64,000 bases of DNA from Phaeobacter cretensis. GTDB lineage: Bacteria; Pseudomonadota; Alphaproteobacteria; Rhodobacterales; Rhodobacteraceae. Both the position numbers and the translations under genes were made by a program. Under the pieces are notes generated by a model, which was not told the origin of the DNA, searched no databases, and saw nothing but the letters and a program-made list of their open reading frames with translations. Numbering within the stretch: the first letter of the stretch is position 1; the number at the start of each line of letters is the position of its first letter. Shown piece by piece: positions 27,603 through 36,200 of the stretch. The DNA lies in contig NZ_JBKBEU010000001.1 in NCBI RefSeq assembly GCF_047372505.1, positions 2,604,001-2,668,000 of the forward strand, written 5' to 3'.

Positions 27603-27621
27603 ATAGGCCCTTTCGGCCTAT
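27603..27621. promoter_or_regulatory. Inverted repeat between fabA and irr
   Basis: ATAGGCC and GGCCTAT form a perfect 7-base inverted repeat around CTTTC, 35 bases before the irr start codon. It could be an operator for irr or the divergent fab operon or a short leader hairpin. It does not look like the AT-rich iron-control element bound by Irr itself. Confidence 0.35.
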
Positions 27622-27656
27622 AAACGCGTGCAGCAACGCAATGCAGGACCTGCTTT

Positions 27657-28073
27657 ATGACGCCAACACCCGCAGACATCGCTACCAACTGGCTTGAGAC
27701 AGCTGGATTGCGCCCGACTCGCCAGCGGGTGGCGCTCGCAGAATTGCTGGTTGGTGACGGCAAACATCGCCATGTCACTGCCGAAAGCCTGTTTGATGCG
27801 GCCAAGGACAAGGGTGCTGCAGTGTCGCTGGCGACGGTTTACAACACGCTTCGTGCATTCTGTGAAGCCGGCGTGCTGCAAGAAATCACCGTGGATGGTT
27901 CAAAGAGCTACTTTGATACCAACACTCATGATCACCCCCATTTCTATTGGGAAGATGAGGGGCGCCTATCGGATGCTCCGTCTGACCAGCTCGTCATCAA
28001 AAGCCTTCCGGCTGCCCCTAAAGGCGTAGAAATTGCTTCGGTTGATGTCGTGATCCGGTTACGCAAGGTCTGA
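27657..28073 (+). CDS. irr: Fur-family iron response regulator Irr
   Basis: DNA-binding regulator of 138 residues. In alphaproteobacteria Irr accumulates when iron or heme is scarce and represses heme and iron-enzyme genes. The winged helix is at about 15-85 (LRPTRQRVALAELL, HVTAESLFDAA, SLATVYNTLRAF), and the histidine cluster HDHPHFYWEDEG (about 90) matches the heme-interacting region of Irr rather than Fur's zinc sites. The ATG is preceded by AGGA. Placement opposite fabA is common in Rhodobacteraceae. Confidence 0.92.
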   Translation: MTPTPADIATNWLETAGLRPTRQRVALAELLVGDGKHRHVTAESLFDAAKDKGAAVSLATVYNTLRAFCEAGVLQEITVDGSKSYFDTNTHDHPHFYWEDEGRLSDAPSDQLVIKSLPAAPKGVEIASVDVVIRLRKV

Positions 28074-28102
28074 ATGCCGGTTGGCCCAATTTGGCCGATG
28101 CT

Positions 28103-29026
28103 TCAGTCGGCAAAACTATCAGGTGTTCGTGAGGCAACAGCCAGCGTTTCTGTAAGAACACCCTGCGCGCGTTCCATCAGGCTATTCTTGGCAGGTGTGC
28201 TGTGACTTATCAGAACCAGAGGTTCTTCGGCTATCTTGTCGGTGATAGCGATAGCAACCAGTAGTTTCCCATCGTATGAGCATTTGCTGGGCGGAGCACT
28301 ATAGGTGATGCCGATGCCTTCGCCGTTCGCGGCAAGGCTGCGCAGTAGTTCGACGGATGCGGCTCGGTGGGCAATACGCGGCAGCGCCCCGATTGATTTG
28401 AATAGTCCGAGCATATGGCGGACGGACAGCCCCTCTTCCGATAGAATCAATGGTTGATCCGATAGATCGGATAACGACAGCTGACTGCGACTTGTCAGCA
28501 TATGATCCTGTGGAACTAGCGCGACGGGTCTCCGGCGAGACACTTCACGCCGCGCGAAGCCGACGTCGACACCAAGATCATAGCTGAGCGCGATATCGAT
28601 ATCCCCTGAAACCATCGCGGCAACTAGAGGTTCAAAATGATCAACTCGATACCTGATAGCTACACCGGGGAGGGCAGCTCGCAGACTCTTGAGAACTGGT
28701 GCCAGTAGAAAGGGGGCGAGGTCGTTAAAGCAGCCCAAAGTCAGTCGTTGCCCTATTGTGTATTCGGTTCCTTGCTGTTCGAGTCGTGCAGCTTGTTCAA
28801 GAAGCGTTTGCGCCTGTGCGATGAAGCTGCGTCCTTGAGGTGTTAATATCACTGCGGCACCGCGGCGACGCAGAAACAAGATTTCCCCCAACTGGGCTTC
28901 AATCCGGGCAAGCGCGGTCGACAGCGCGGGCTGGCTGACATGGATCGCTGCCGACGCTGCTGACAGGCTGCCATGCTTCGCGATTGCACAAACATATTCG
29001 TAGTGACGAAGAGTAAGGTATAACAT
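28103..29026 (-). CDS. LysR family transcriptional regulator
   Basis: Regulator of 307 residues. The N-terminal helix-turn-helix (about 1-60) reads LRHYEYVCAIAKHGSLSAAS then ALSTALARIEAQLGE; the periplasmic-binding-like effector domain follows (LTLGCFNDLAPFLLAPVL, DIDIALSYDLGVD). The ATG at 29026 was chosen because the conserved domain starts within a few residues; an earlier start would reach into the divergent gene's leader. It diverges from a phytanoyl-CoA dioxygenase-family gene, its most likely target. The ligand is unknown. Confidence 0.9.
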   Translation of the reverse strand: MLYLTLRHYEYVCAIAKHGSLSAASAAIHVSQPALSTALARIEAQLGEILFLRRRGAAVILTPQGRSFIAQAQTLLEQAARLEQQGTEYTIGQRLTLGCFNDLAPFLLAPVLKSLRAALPGVAIRYRVDHFEPLVAAMVSGDIDIALSYDLGVDVGFARREVSRRRPVALVPQDHMLTSRSQLSLSDLSDQPLILSEEGLSVRHMLGLFKSIGALPRIAHRAASVELLRSLAANGEGIGITYSAPPSKCSYDGKLLVAIAITDKIAEEPLVLISHSTPAKNSLMERAQGVLTETLAVASRTPDSFAD

Positions 29027-29182
29027 CAGATAATATGCTGGATCATGATATATTATTTGAACATGCTTCGATCTTGGCTGCAAGATAAGCTCTTATACCC
29101 GCCTTGGCCTGATCAGATTCAGCAGGCGCACCGGAACGATGGCGCCGATCGGCAATGGTGCCTGCACATTAGGAAGCGCGAC

Positions 29183-29980
29183 ATGGTTCACCCTCTTATA
29201 ACCCAAGATCACATCGGGCAGTTTCAGCGTGACGGCGTGGTGCTGATCCGCGGTTTGTTTGCTGATCAAGTGGAGCTTTTACGCGACGGGGTCGAGGTGA
29301 ATATGGCAGAGCCTGGCCCTTATGCATCCAACAACGAAAAGAAAGGGCAAACCGGCCGTTTCTTTGATGATTATTGCAATTGGACCCGCATTCCTCAGTT
29401 CCAGCAGGCGATCAAGCAGTCACCGGTGGCTGAGGTTGCCGCCGATTTGATGGAGTCCAGGCGGGTGCAGATGTTCCATGACCACGTCTTGGTGAAGGAG
29501 CCCGGCACTTCGATGGCTACGCCCTGGCATCAGGATGGGCCGTATTATTTTGTGGAAGGTCAACAGACGGTCAGTTTTTGGTCCCCGCTTGATCCGGTGA
29601 CGGATGCGTCTCTGCGTTGTGTTGCAGGCTCCCATCGCTGGCAAAAGGAAGTTTTGCCGACCCGCTGGGTGTCTGAGGAGGGGTTCTTTGCTGATGAAGG
29701 CCAATATATGCCTGTGCCCGACCCCGAGGCTGAGGGTATGACGATCAAGGAATGGGATATGCAGCCGGGCGATGCTGTGGCGTTTAACTACCGAACCCTG
29801 CATGGTGCGCGTGCGAATATCAGCAAAACCCGCCGTCGTGCCTTTTCGTTGCGTTTGGTGGGGGATGACGTTCGCTATGTCGAGCGACCCGGCCCCACTT
29901 CACCGCCCTATCCGGGCCACGAAATGACACATGGACAGGTTTTGCGCGAAGACTGGTTTCCAGTGCTCTTGCAACGCTGA
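29183..29980 (+). CDS. Phytanoyl-CoA dioxygenase (PhyH) family protein
   Basis: Fe(II)/2-oxoglutarate-dependent hydroxylase of 265 residues. The iron facial triad is visible: His and Asp in TPWHQDGPYYF (about 115) and the distal His in FNYRTLHGARAN; the 2-oxoglutarate Arg is in RRRAFSLRLVGDD. The ATG at 29183 has AGGAAG six bases ahead, while an earlier in-frame ATG lacks conserved sequence. Substrates of the family include small osmolytes, amino-acid derivatives and phosphonates, so the target is open; it is not an ectoine hydroxylase by its motif spacing. Divergent LysR regulator upstream. Confidence 0.88.
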   Translation: MVHPLITQDHIGQFQRDGVVLIRGLFADQVELLRDGVEVNMAEPGPYASNNEKKGQTGRFFDDYCNWTRIPQFQQAIKQSPVAEVAADLMESRRVQMFHDHVLVKEPGTSMATPWHQDGPYYFVEGQQTVSFWSPLDPVTDASLRCVAGSHRWQKEVLPTRWVSEEGFFADEGQYMPVPDPEAEGMTIKEWDMQPGDAVAFNYRTLHGARANISKTRRRAFSLRLVGDDVRYVERPGPTSPPYPGHEMTHGQVLREDWFPVLLQR

Positions 29981-30051
29981 ACCGCAAAGCAACGCGTATC
30001 GAATGGTCTTGCGCGTTGCTCAAGCACAAGGTGGTGCTGTGACTTTAGGGG

Positions 30052-30921
30052 TTAAAACCATTGCCCGGGTTCCATCAATCCCAAGTCTAGCAACTGTCGC
30101 GAATGCCAATCAAAAGGCGTGGAATTGTGCCAGTGAAAGCTGTCGATCTCAAATGATGATCCAGGGTTGCGTTTCAGGGCCTTTGCCGTGCGAAAGGAGC
30201 ATATGGCAGCAGTCAGATTATGATGCCATGGGCAAGCATAGGTGTTGTACTCCGGCTCGCTGAATCGATGGTCATCCAATAGGACAAGATCGGGTTTCGC
30301 ACGGAACAGTGAAATCCGATCGATCTTGCGGCTGGCAGCAGGGATGTGTTCTTCGTACCGCCAGCGCACGCCACCGTAGAAATCCAATTGACGTTCAAGA
30401 GGGTTGCCAGTTCGGATGTCATTGCGTGCCTGCGCATAATAGCCGGATTTGTCGAGATGTGCGGTTTCTAGCGACACGCCGTCAGGTGCGATTTCCAGAT
30501 CCGTCGCATAGAGGTCGATGACATAGCTTAGCATTGCCTCGCGACGTTCTTCGGCATGAAATCCAAGCAGTTCTAATACATTACGGGTCTCACAGAATGG
30601 GTAGAATAGATATTCGGCGTTGTAACAGTAGTATAGCCAGCATCCAGTCTCCGCAGCCGCAATGATCTTGTTGATAGCTGAAAACACCAGCGCAGGAACC
30701 CCGCAATCAAAAGGCACCCGATGTATGCGCTTTTCCAGATCATAGGGGATGTCAAAGGCATCCGGCATAAAGGCCACAACCTCGGTAAAGCCTAAATCCA
30801 GATGGTGACGCAGTGTTGTCGCGATCTCAACCTTGTCTTCAACGAAGATCAAGGCGACAGGCCCCTTGATCAGGATCTTTTCGGCGTCGTCAAGAAACCC
30901 CTGAAGTGATGAATGCATCAT
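30052..30921 (-). CDS. Glycosyltransferase family 2-like protein
   Basis: A 289-residue protein related to the GT2-like group (Glyco_tranf_2_4) of alphaproteobacteria. An N-terminal Rossmann-like start (KGPVALIFVEDKVEIATTLR), the loop HLDLGFTEVVAFMPDAFDIP and the acidic YCYNAEYLFYPFCETR are seen; the canonical DxD metal site is replaced by a YNAEY-type sequence. The C-terminus is rich in His and Trp (CPWHHNLTAAI, SFHWHNSTPFDWH). ATG at 30921 or 30918 is likely; a longer start would run into the miaB promoter. It diverges from miaB. Acceptor and donor are unknown. Confidence 0.7.
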   Translation of the reverse strand: MMHSSLQGFLDDAEKILIKGPVALIFVEDKVEIATTLRHHLDLGFTEVVAFMPDAFDIPYDLEKRIHRVPFDCGVPALVFSAINKIIAAAETGCWLYYCYNAEYLFYPFCETRNVLELLGFHAEERREAMLSYVIDLYATDLEIAPDGVSLETAHLDKSGYYAQARNDIRTGNPLERQLDFYGGVRWRYEEHIPAASRKIDRISLFRAKPDLVLLDDHRFSEPEYNTYACPWHHNLTAAICSFRTAKALKRNPGSSFEIDSFHWHNSTPFDWHSRQLLDLGLMEPGQWF

Positions 30922-31063
30922 ATCTGCTTGCCTGCTTTTATCTGCCGACTTCCCTGTCTGGCGATTGTTGCTAAAGTCGTGTAATCCGCGCGCCATTGCA
31001 AGCAGAGGCGTTTCCCGCTATTCCACGCTGCTGTTGCGACCCTCCGGTGAAAAGGTTGTCCCT

Positions 31064-32389
31064 ATGAGCGCCCCTAAGAAGCTGTTTATCAAGACCTATG
31101 GCTGTCAGATGAATGTCTATGACAGTGAACGTATGGCCGAGGCGCTGGGCAGTGGTGGCTATGTCGAGACAAAGTCGCCGGATGACGCGGATATGATCCT
31201 GCTGAATACATGCCACATTCGGGAAAAGGCCGCCGAGAAAGTCTATTCGGAATTGGGCCGTTTCAAAGGCCTGAAAGCTGCGAAGCCTGATCTGAAAATC
31301 GGGGTTGCAGGCTGTGTTGCTCAGGCCGAAGGTCAAGAAATTATGCGTCGGCAGCCGTTGGTTGATCTGGTGGTTGGTCCGCAAAGCTATCACCGTCTGC
31401 CTGAAATGGAGGCGAAGGCGCGTGAAGGTCAGAAGGTTCTCGATACTGATTTTCCTGACGAAGACAAATTTGAGAAACTCAAGAGCCGTCCCATAGCAAA
31501 ACGAGGCCCGACCGCATTTCTTACCGTTCAGGAAGGCTGCGATAAGTTTTGTGCATTCTGTGTGGTTCCTTACACCCGTGGTGCCGAGGTCAGTCGCCCG
31601 GTTGATCGGGTCTTGGGGGAGGCGCGGGACCTGGTGGAGCGCGGAGTGCGTGAAATTACGCTGCTGGGGCAGAATGTGAATGCTTATCATGGTGCAGGTA
31701 GCGATGGAAGTGACTGTACATTGGCACAGCTGATCTGGGAACTGGACAAGGTTGATGGCCTAGAACGGATCCGCTTTACTACGAGTCATCCCAATGACAT
31801 GCAGGACGACCTGATAGAGGCGCATGGCAGATGTTCCAAATTGATGCCATATCTGCATCTTCCTGTGCAGGCCGGGTCCGATAAGATTCTCAAGCGAATG
31901 AACCGCGCTCATACTTCTGAAAGCTATCTTCGCTTGATTGAACGCATCCGCGCAGCACGCCCTGATATCCTGATCTCTGGCGATTTCATTGTCGGTTTCC
32001 CGGAAGAGACTGAAGCTGATTTCCAAGCTACTCTCGATCTTGTGGAAGAGGTCAAATACGGCACTGCCTATTCGTTCAAATATTCAACCCGTCCAGGAAC
32101 ACCCGCGGCCGAGCGGCCCCAAGTCGATCCGGTTGAGGCTGATGACCGGCTCCAGCGCTTGCAGGCGCTGCTGACAAAACAGCAGCGTGAGATACAGGAC
32201 AGTATGGTAGGGCGTGAAGTTGGCGTGCTTTTCGAAAAAGCAGGCCGGTTCCCGGGCCAGATGGTTGGCAAATCTGATTACCTGCATGCGGTTCACGTGG
32301 CAGATTGTGATCGTGCAATTGGTGATCTCGCCCGCGTGCGGATTTTGTCGTCCGGTACCAACTCGCTGGCTGCCGCCCTAATCGATTGA
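31064..32389 (+). CDS. miaB: tRNA-2-methylthio-N6-dimethylallyladenosine synthase
   Basis: Radical-SAM methylthiotransferase of 441 residues that adds the methylthio group to i6A37 in tRNAs reading UNN codons. The N-terminal cluster cysteines are in KTYGCQMN, NTCHIREKA and VAGCVAQAEG; the radical-SAM CxxxCxxC is CDKFCAFCVVPYTRG (about 155); a TRAM RNA-binding domain closes the chain. The frame is open 33 codons upstream, but the conserved protein begins at the ATG at 31064. It starts the housekeeping core. Confidence 0.96.
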   Translation: MSAPKKLFIKTYGCQMNVYDSERMAEALGSGGYVETKSPDDADMILLNTCHIREKAAEKVYSELGRFKGLKAAKPDLKIGVAGCVAQAEGQEIMRRQPLVDLVVGPQSYHRLPEMEAKAREGQKVLDTDFPDEDKFEKLKSRPIAKRGPTAFLTVQEGCDKFCAFCVVPYTRGAEVSRPVDRVLGEARDLVERGVREITLLGQNVNAYHGAGSDGSDCTLAQLIWELDKVDGLERIRFTTSHPNDMQDDLIEAHGRCSKLMPYLHLPVQAGSDKILKRMNRAHTSESYLRLIERIRAARPDILISGDFIVGFPEETEADFQATLDLVEEVKYGTAYSFKYSTRPGTPAAERPQVDPVEADDRLQRLQALLTKQQREIQDSMVGREVGVLFEKAGRFPGQMVGKSDYLHAVHVADCDRAIGDLARVRILSSGTNSLAAALID

Positions 32390-32597
32390 TTGCGGGTTCC
32401 CTTGGTTGGTTGCCATCTTTCGGTCGGCCCTTCTGAGGTTGCGACAGAGCATCAACGCGTGAAACTTTTGTTTTCCTTAAGCAAATGATTGCAATTTACG
32501 CCCTATACCTGCGAATATTAACTCAACGATCTGTAACAAGAGCGTCTGGGGCGGCACGCGTGACGCGTACGAACGACTGGTGAGAGGGAAATTGGGT

Positions 32598-33170
32598 GTG
32601 TTGAAACCAATGAGGAAACATCTTGGTCGGCTGTTTGTCGTTACCGTCGCAACCGTCGGCTTTGGCGCAAGCGCAATAATGGCGCAGGACGCTGGCATTG
32701 GCGGTGTGGTTGGCCAGAGTTACGTGCCAACGATCTGGGTCGACCCTGACGGCTGTGAACATTGGGTGATGGATGATGGCGCTGAAGGTTTCATGACCCC
32801 GCATGTCACACGAGACGGCAAGCCGGTGTGCCGTCGCGGCGATATCTGCGGCGTCATGCCCAGTGATCAGTTCTTTGCCACAAATAAACATCGGATCAGC
32901 GCTGCGGGTCAGCAACGTCTGCGTGAGTTCTTTCAAACCGCCAACGCGCGATCATTCATCATCACCGGCCATACCGACAGCCGCGCTTCGGATGAATACA
33001 ACATGCGCCTGTCGCAACGCCGTGCCAACGCGGTAGCGAAAGTCGGACAGTCTACTGGTGCCCGCATCCTTGAGGCACGTGGCTACGGTGAGCGGGACCC
33101 ACGCGTGCCGAATGATTCTGCCTCTAACATGGCGCAGAACCGTCGTGTCGAAATCATCTGCCTACGCTGA
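32598..33170 (+). CDS. OmpA family outer-membrane/periplasmic protein
   Basis: Envelope protein of about 190 residues. A signal peptide (RLFVVTVATVGFGASAIMAQ) is followed by a short module IWVDPDGCEHWVMDDGAEGF and then a peptidoglycan-binding OmpA C-domain (about 95-190) with FIITGHTDSRASDEYNMRLS and NMAQNRRVEI; the Asp and Arg that grip diaminopimelate are present. The start is uncertain: GTG at 32598 has AGGGA eight bases ahead, TTG 32601 and ATG 32610 are alternatives. The short module recurs in the lipoprotein 11 bases downstream, so the pair probably works together at the cell wall. Confidence 0.85.
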   Translation: MLKPMRKHLGRLFVVTVATVGFGASAIMAQDAGIGGVVGQSYVPTIWVDPDGCEHWVMDDGAEGFMTPHVTRDGKPVCRRGDICGVMPSDQFFATNKHRISAAGQQRLREFFQTANARSFIITGHTDSRASDEYNMRLSQRRANAVAKVGQSTGARILEARGYGERDPRVPNDSASNMAQNRRVEIICLR

Positions 33171-33181
33171 GGAGCATAGTT

Positions 33182-33478
33182 ATGTCATTTATCAAAACTG
33201 CGCTTCTTGTATCCGTAGCCATTGGCTTGTCTGCCTGCGGCGAAAAGGTCGATAAGACCGTTGACCGTGGGTTCGACAGTAAACACCTTTCTCAGCTGAA
33301 GGCGGGGATTTGGGTTGATCCTACCGGATGCGACCACTGGATTATCGACGATGGCGTCGAGGGCTACCTGTCGCAGCGCCTTGCTCCGGATGGCCGCCCT
33401 GTGTGTTCGGGCGTGGCGCCTCCCAATACCGCGACCGGGCCATTTAAATCCGGATCCAGCGTTTCGGACCCGATCTGA
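33182..33478 (+). CDS. Small lipoprotein sharing a module with the upstream OmpA protein
   Basis: A 98-residue predicted lipoprotein. The signal sequence ends in a lipobox, IGLSACGEK, with the lipidated Cys at residue 19. Residues about 43-76 (IWVDPTGCDHWIIDDGVEGY, then DGRPVC) are clearly homologous to residues about 40-75 of the OmpA protein just upstream, including two Cys, His, Trp and the Asp-Asp pair. The ATG follows GGAGCATAGTT. A strong terminator follows the gene. No known domain is recognised; function unknown. It would be a client of the Lnt enzyme encoded about 3 kb downstream. Confidence 0.82.
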   Translation: MSFIKTALLVSVAIGLSACGEKVDKTVDRGFDSKHLSQLKAGIWVDPTGCDHWIIDDGVEGYLSQRLAPDGRPVCSGVAPPNTATGPFKSGSSVSDPI

Positions 33479-33511
33479 TTTGATTGTTCGGCCTATTCGG
33501 ACTCGTATGTG

Positions 33512-33543
33512 TTGGCCGCCCTATTGGGGCGGCCAATTTGTTT
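33512..33543 (+). terminator. Rho-independent terminator after the OmpA-lipoprotein pair
   Basis: TTGGCCGCCC pairs with GGGCGGCCAA around a short loop and is followed by TTTGTTT. It separates the envelope pair from phoH. Confidence 0.85.
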
Positions 33544-33631
33544 CAATCGCGTGAAATTGCGTATGCGTAGCTTGCGCCGGGGCGACCGGAGGGGCAAACT
33601 GAAAGAACAACGTCAAAGACAGGAGACCGGA

Positions 33632-34639
33632 TTGGCCATTGGCACTTTGACCCCATCGCAGGAGCAGGACGCCACTCATGAGGCGCTGCTCGAATTTCCT
33701 GATAACCGACTATTGATAGATCTGTGCGGTGAATACGATCGCAACCTCGCAACGCTCGAGCAGAAGTTGGAAGTGCAGATCGTCCGACGTGGCAATCAAC
33801 TCTCTGTGTTGGGTGCTGAGCCTGCTCGTGACCAGGCAGCCGCGGTTCTGGCTGCGCTATATGACCGGCTTGAATCTGGTCGGAGCGTCGAGGCCGGAGA
33901 TATCGACCGCGAGTTGCGCATGGGACAGGTACAGGCTGCCAGCTCCGGTAGCCAGTTGGAGATGTTCCGTGGTGGTAAAGTTGAAATCAAAACCCGCAAA
34001 AAACTGGTTGAACCGCGCACTGACGCGCAAAAAGCCTATGTTCAGTCCCTGTTCGAACATGAGCTTGCGTTTGGTATCGGCCCGGCGGGCACTGGCAAAA
34101 CTTACCTTGCCGTGGCCGTTGGTGTGAGCATGTTCATCACCGGTCATGTGGACAAGATCATCCTTAGCCGCCCGGCTGTGGAAGCCGGGGAAAAGCTTGG
34201 CTATCTCCCGGGTGATATGAAGGACAAAGTCGACCCGTATATGCAGCCGCTCTATGATGCGCTGAATGATTTTCTGCCAGGCAAGCAATTGGCCAAGCTT
34301 CTGGAAGAAAAGCAGATCGAGATTGCACCACTGGCTTTCATGCGAGGGCGGACACTGTCGAACGCCTTTGTTGTGCTGGATGAGGCGCAGAATGCCACAA
34401 CAATGCAGATGAAAATGTTCCTGACACGTCTGGGTGAGGGATCGCGCATGGTCATCACCGGTGACCGTAGCCAGGTCGATCTGCCGCGCGGTGTATCATC
34501 CGGTTTGGCAGATGCTGAACGTTTGCTAAGCAATATTCCCAAGGTGAGCTTTAATTACTTCACCTCGCGGGATGTGGTGCGCCATCCGCTTGTGGCGGCG
34601 ATCATTGAGGCATATGAGGCGGATGAGAAACCCGCTTGA
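33632..34639 (+). CDS. phoH: PhoH family ATPase
   Basis: Cytosolic P-loop protein of 335 residues, related to the PhoH/YbeZ group that sits beside ybeY and is linked to rRNA or RNA processing. Walker A is GIGPAGTGKTYLA (about 150), Walker B is FVVLDEAQNATTMQ, and MVITGDRSQVDLP follows. The start is a TTG at 33632: AGGAG lies six bases ahead and family members open with a similar LTP-L-EFPDNRLLIDLCGE segment, while upstream in-frame codons are not conserved. It leads the phoH-ybeY-corC-lnt string. Confidence 0.93.
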   Translation: MAIGTLTPSQEQDATHEALLEFPDNRLLIDLCGEYDRNLATLEQKLEVQIVRRGNQLSVLGAEPARDQAAAVLAALYDRLESGRSVEAGDIDRELRMGQVQAASSGSQLEMFRGGKVEIKTRKKLVEPRTDAQKAYVQSLFEHELAFGIGPAGTGKTYLAVAVGVSMFITGHVDKIILSRPAVEAGEKLGYLPGDMKDKVDPYMQPLYDALNDFLPGKQLAKLLEEKQIEIAPLAFMRGRTLSNAFVVLDEAQNATTMQMKMFLTRLGEGSRMVITGDRSQVDLPRGVSSGLADAERLLSNIPKVSFNYFTSRDVVRHPLVAAIIEAYEADEKPA

Positions 34640-34764
34640 TCCGATGCGTTGTTACTGAGTGATGGCAGGGAATTATTTAGGGGCGGCGCTACAAGGAACT
34701 GCTGCCCCGGATCCTCCTGTATCTTCCTGCTTTCGCGGGTGGCCCCGTCACGTAGATTGTTGCA

Positions 34765-35295
34765 ATGACCCTCGATATCTCCATCGACGACACCCGCTGG
34801 CAGCATGCCGACCTGGAAGTGCATGCCACTCAAGCTATTGATGCAGTTCTTGGGTATTTCGATTTAGACGCGGAAGACTGCGAGCTGTCATTGCTGGCGT
34901 GCGATGACGCACGCATCATGGAGCTAAATACGGAATTTCGTCAGAAGGCCAAACCGACCAATGTGCTTAGTTGGCCAGCCGGTGACCTTTCGGCCGAGCG
35001 GCCCGGCGGCGAACCACTGCCACCCGAGGCGGATTTCACCGGCGAAATTCCGCTCGGAGATATCGCGATAGCCTACGACACCTGCATGCGTGAAGCCGAG
35101 GCCGCAGACAAGCCATTGGCCGACCATCTCCGTCACCTGATCGTTCATGGAGTGTTGCATCTTCTAGGTTACGATCACATTCGTGACCTTGACGCCACTC
35201 TGATGGAGGGTCTTGAGGTGGAGATACTTGGCAAAATGGGTATCGATGACCCATATACTTTGGATGACAGCCCAGATCACGGGCGTATCGGATAG
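34765..35295 (+). CDS. ybeY: Endoribonuclease YbeY (rRNA maturation factor)
   Basis: Zinc-dependent endoribonuclease of 176 residues needed for 16S rRNA 3'-end maturation and ribosome quality control. The metal site HGVLHLLGYDH (about 129-139; three His) is intact, and the conserved LNTEFRQKAKPTNVLSWPA motif precedes it at about 53. The insert AERPGGEPLPPEADFTGEI before GDIAIAY is usual in alphaproteobacteria. It lies between phoH and corC, as in many bacteria, and ends 5 bases before corC. Confidence 0.95.
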   Translation: MTLDISIDDTRWQHADLEVHATQAIDAVLGYFDLDAEDCELSLLACDDARIMELNTEFRQKAKPTNVLSWPAGDLSAERPGGEPLPPEADFTGEIPLGDIAIAYDTCMREAEAADKPLADHLRHLIVHGVLHLLGYDHIRDLDATLMEGLEVEILGKMGIDDPYTLDDSPDHGRIG

Positions 35296-35300
35296 GAACG

Positions 35301-36200
35301 ATGGACGATATAGACGGAAGTTCTAACGCGGCGCAGGGCGCGCTGGAGAACAAGGGTAGCGTTGGCGAAGCCGTAGCTGCCGTACAATCAACGGGGTTTC
35401 TGGGGCGTATTTTCAGCTCTTTCACTCCTACCGAAACCAACGAAGATGTAGTCTCCGGTGTGGAGGCGCATAAGACGAACCAGCCGCATGGGATGATCAA
35501 CCTTCGTCGCCTTAGGGTAGAAGACGTCGCAATACCAGCGGCCGAAATTGTGGCGATCCCAGTATCGACACCCAAGGACGAGTTGGTTCAGATCTTTCGT
35601 GAAAGCGGTTTTACCCGTATCCCCGTCTACGAGGGAACGCTGGATACGCCCATCGGGTTTGTCCATCTCAAAGACTTTGCCTTGATGCATGGTTTCAACG
35701 GTACTGATGCTGACTTCGGATTGCAGAGCATGGTGAGGCCATTGTTGTTCGTGCCTCCGTCGATGACAATTGGCGTACTGCTGACCAAAATGCAGGCTGA
35801 GCGACGGCATATGGCGTTGGTGATTGACGAATACGGCGGCGTTGACGGGCTGTTGACCATCGAAGATTTGATTGAGCAAGTTGTAGGCGAAATCGAAGAC
35901 GAGCATGACGCCGGCGAAGATCAGACTTGGTTTCGAGAGAAACAGGGCTGCTATATCGCGCAGGCACGCACGCCACTGGATGAATTTGAGAACGAAATCG
36001 GGTGCTCGCTTACCAGCCATGAGGATGTCGACGGCGAGGAAATCGATTCACTCGGTGGCTTGGTTTTTATGCTTTCAGGGCGAGTCCCGGCACGCGGCGA
36101 AGTCATTCAGCATCCTGACGGCCCAGAATTTGAGGTCATGGACGCTGATCCACGGCGCATCAAGCGGCTGAGGGTGCGGCTGCCGGACTATTCGGGGTGA
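35301..36200 (+). CDS. CorC/HlyC-type CBS-domain protein
   Basis: Protein of 299 residues with two CBS domains (about 70-195, including TRIPVYEGTLDTPIGFVHLK and RRHMALVIDEYGGVDGLLTI) and a C-terminal CorC/HlyC domain (about 205-295, ending RIKRLRVRLPDY). Related proteins are linked to magnesium and cobalt efflux or membrane-ion homeostasis; the DUF21 membrane domain of larger relatives is missing, so it is cytoplasmic. Its stop overlaps the GTG start of lnt. The ybeY-corC-lnt order is widely conserved. Confidence 0.92.
   Translation: MDDIDGSSNAAQGALENKGSVGEAVAAVQSTGFLGRIFSSFTPTETNEDVVSGVEAHKTNQPHGMINLRRLRVEDVAIPAAEIVAIPVSTPKDELVQIFRESGFTRIPVYEGTLDTPIGFVHLKDFALMHGFNGTDADFGLQSMVRPLLFVPPSMTIGVLLTKMQAERRHMALVIDEYGGVDGLLTIEDLIEQVVGEIEDEHDAGEDQTWFREKQGCYIAQARTPLDEFENEIGCSLTSHEDVDGEEIDSLGGLVFMLSGRVPARGEVIQHPDGPEFEVMDADPRRIKRLRVRLPDYSG

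Noticed and set aside
30971..31690. A 239-codon minus-strand frame opposite miaB
   Set aside because: Fully inside the conserved miaB coding region with no features of its own.
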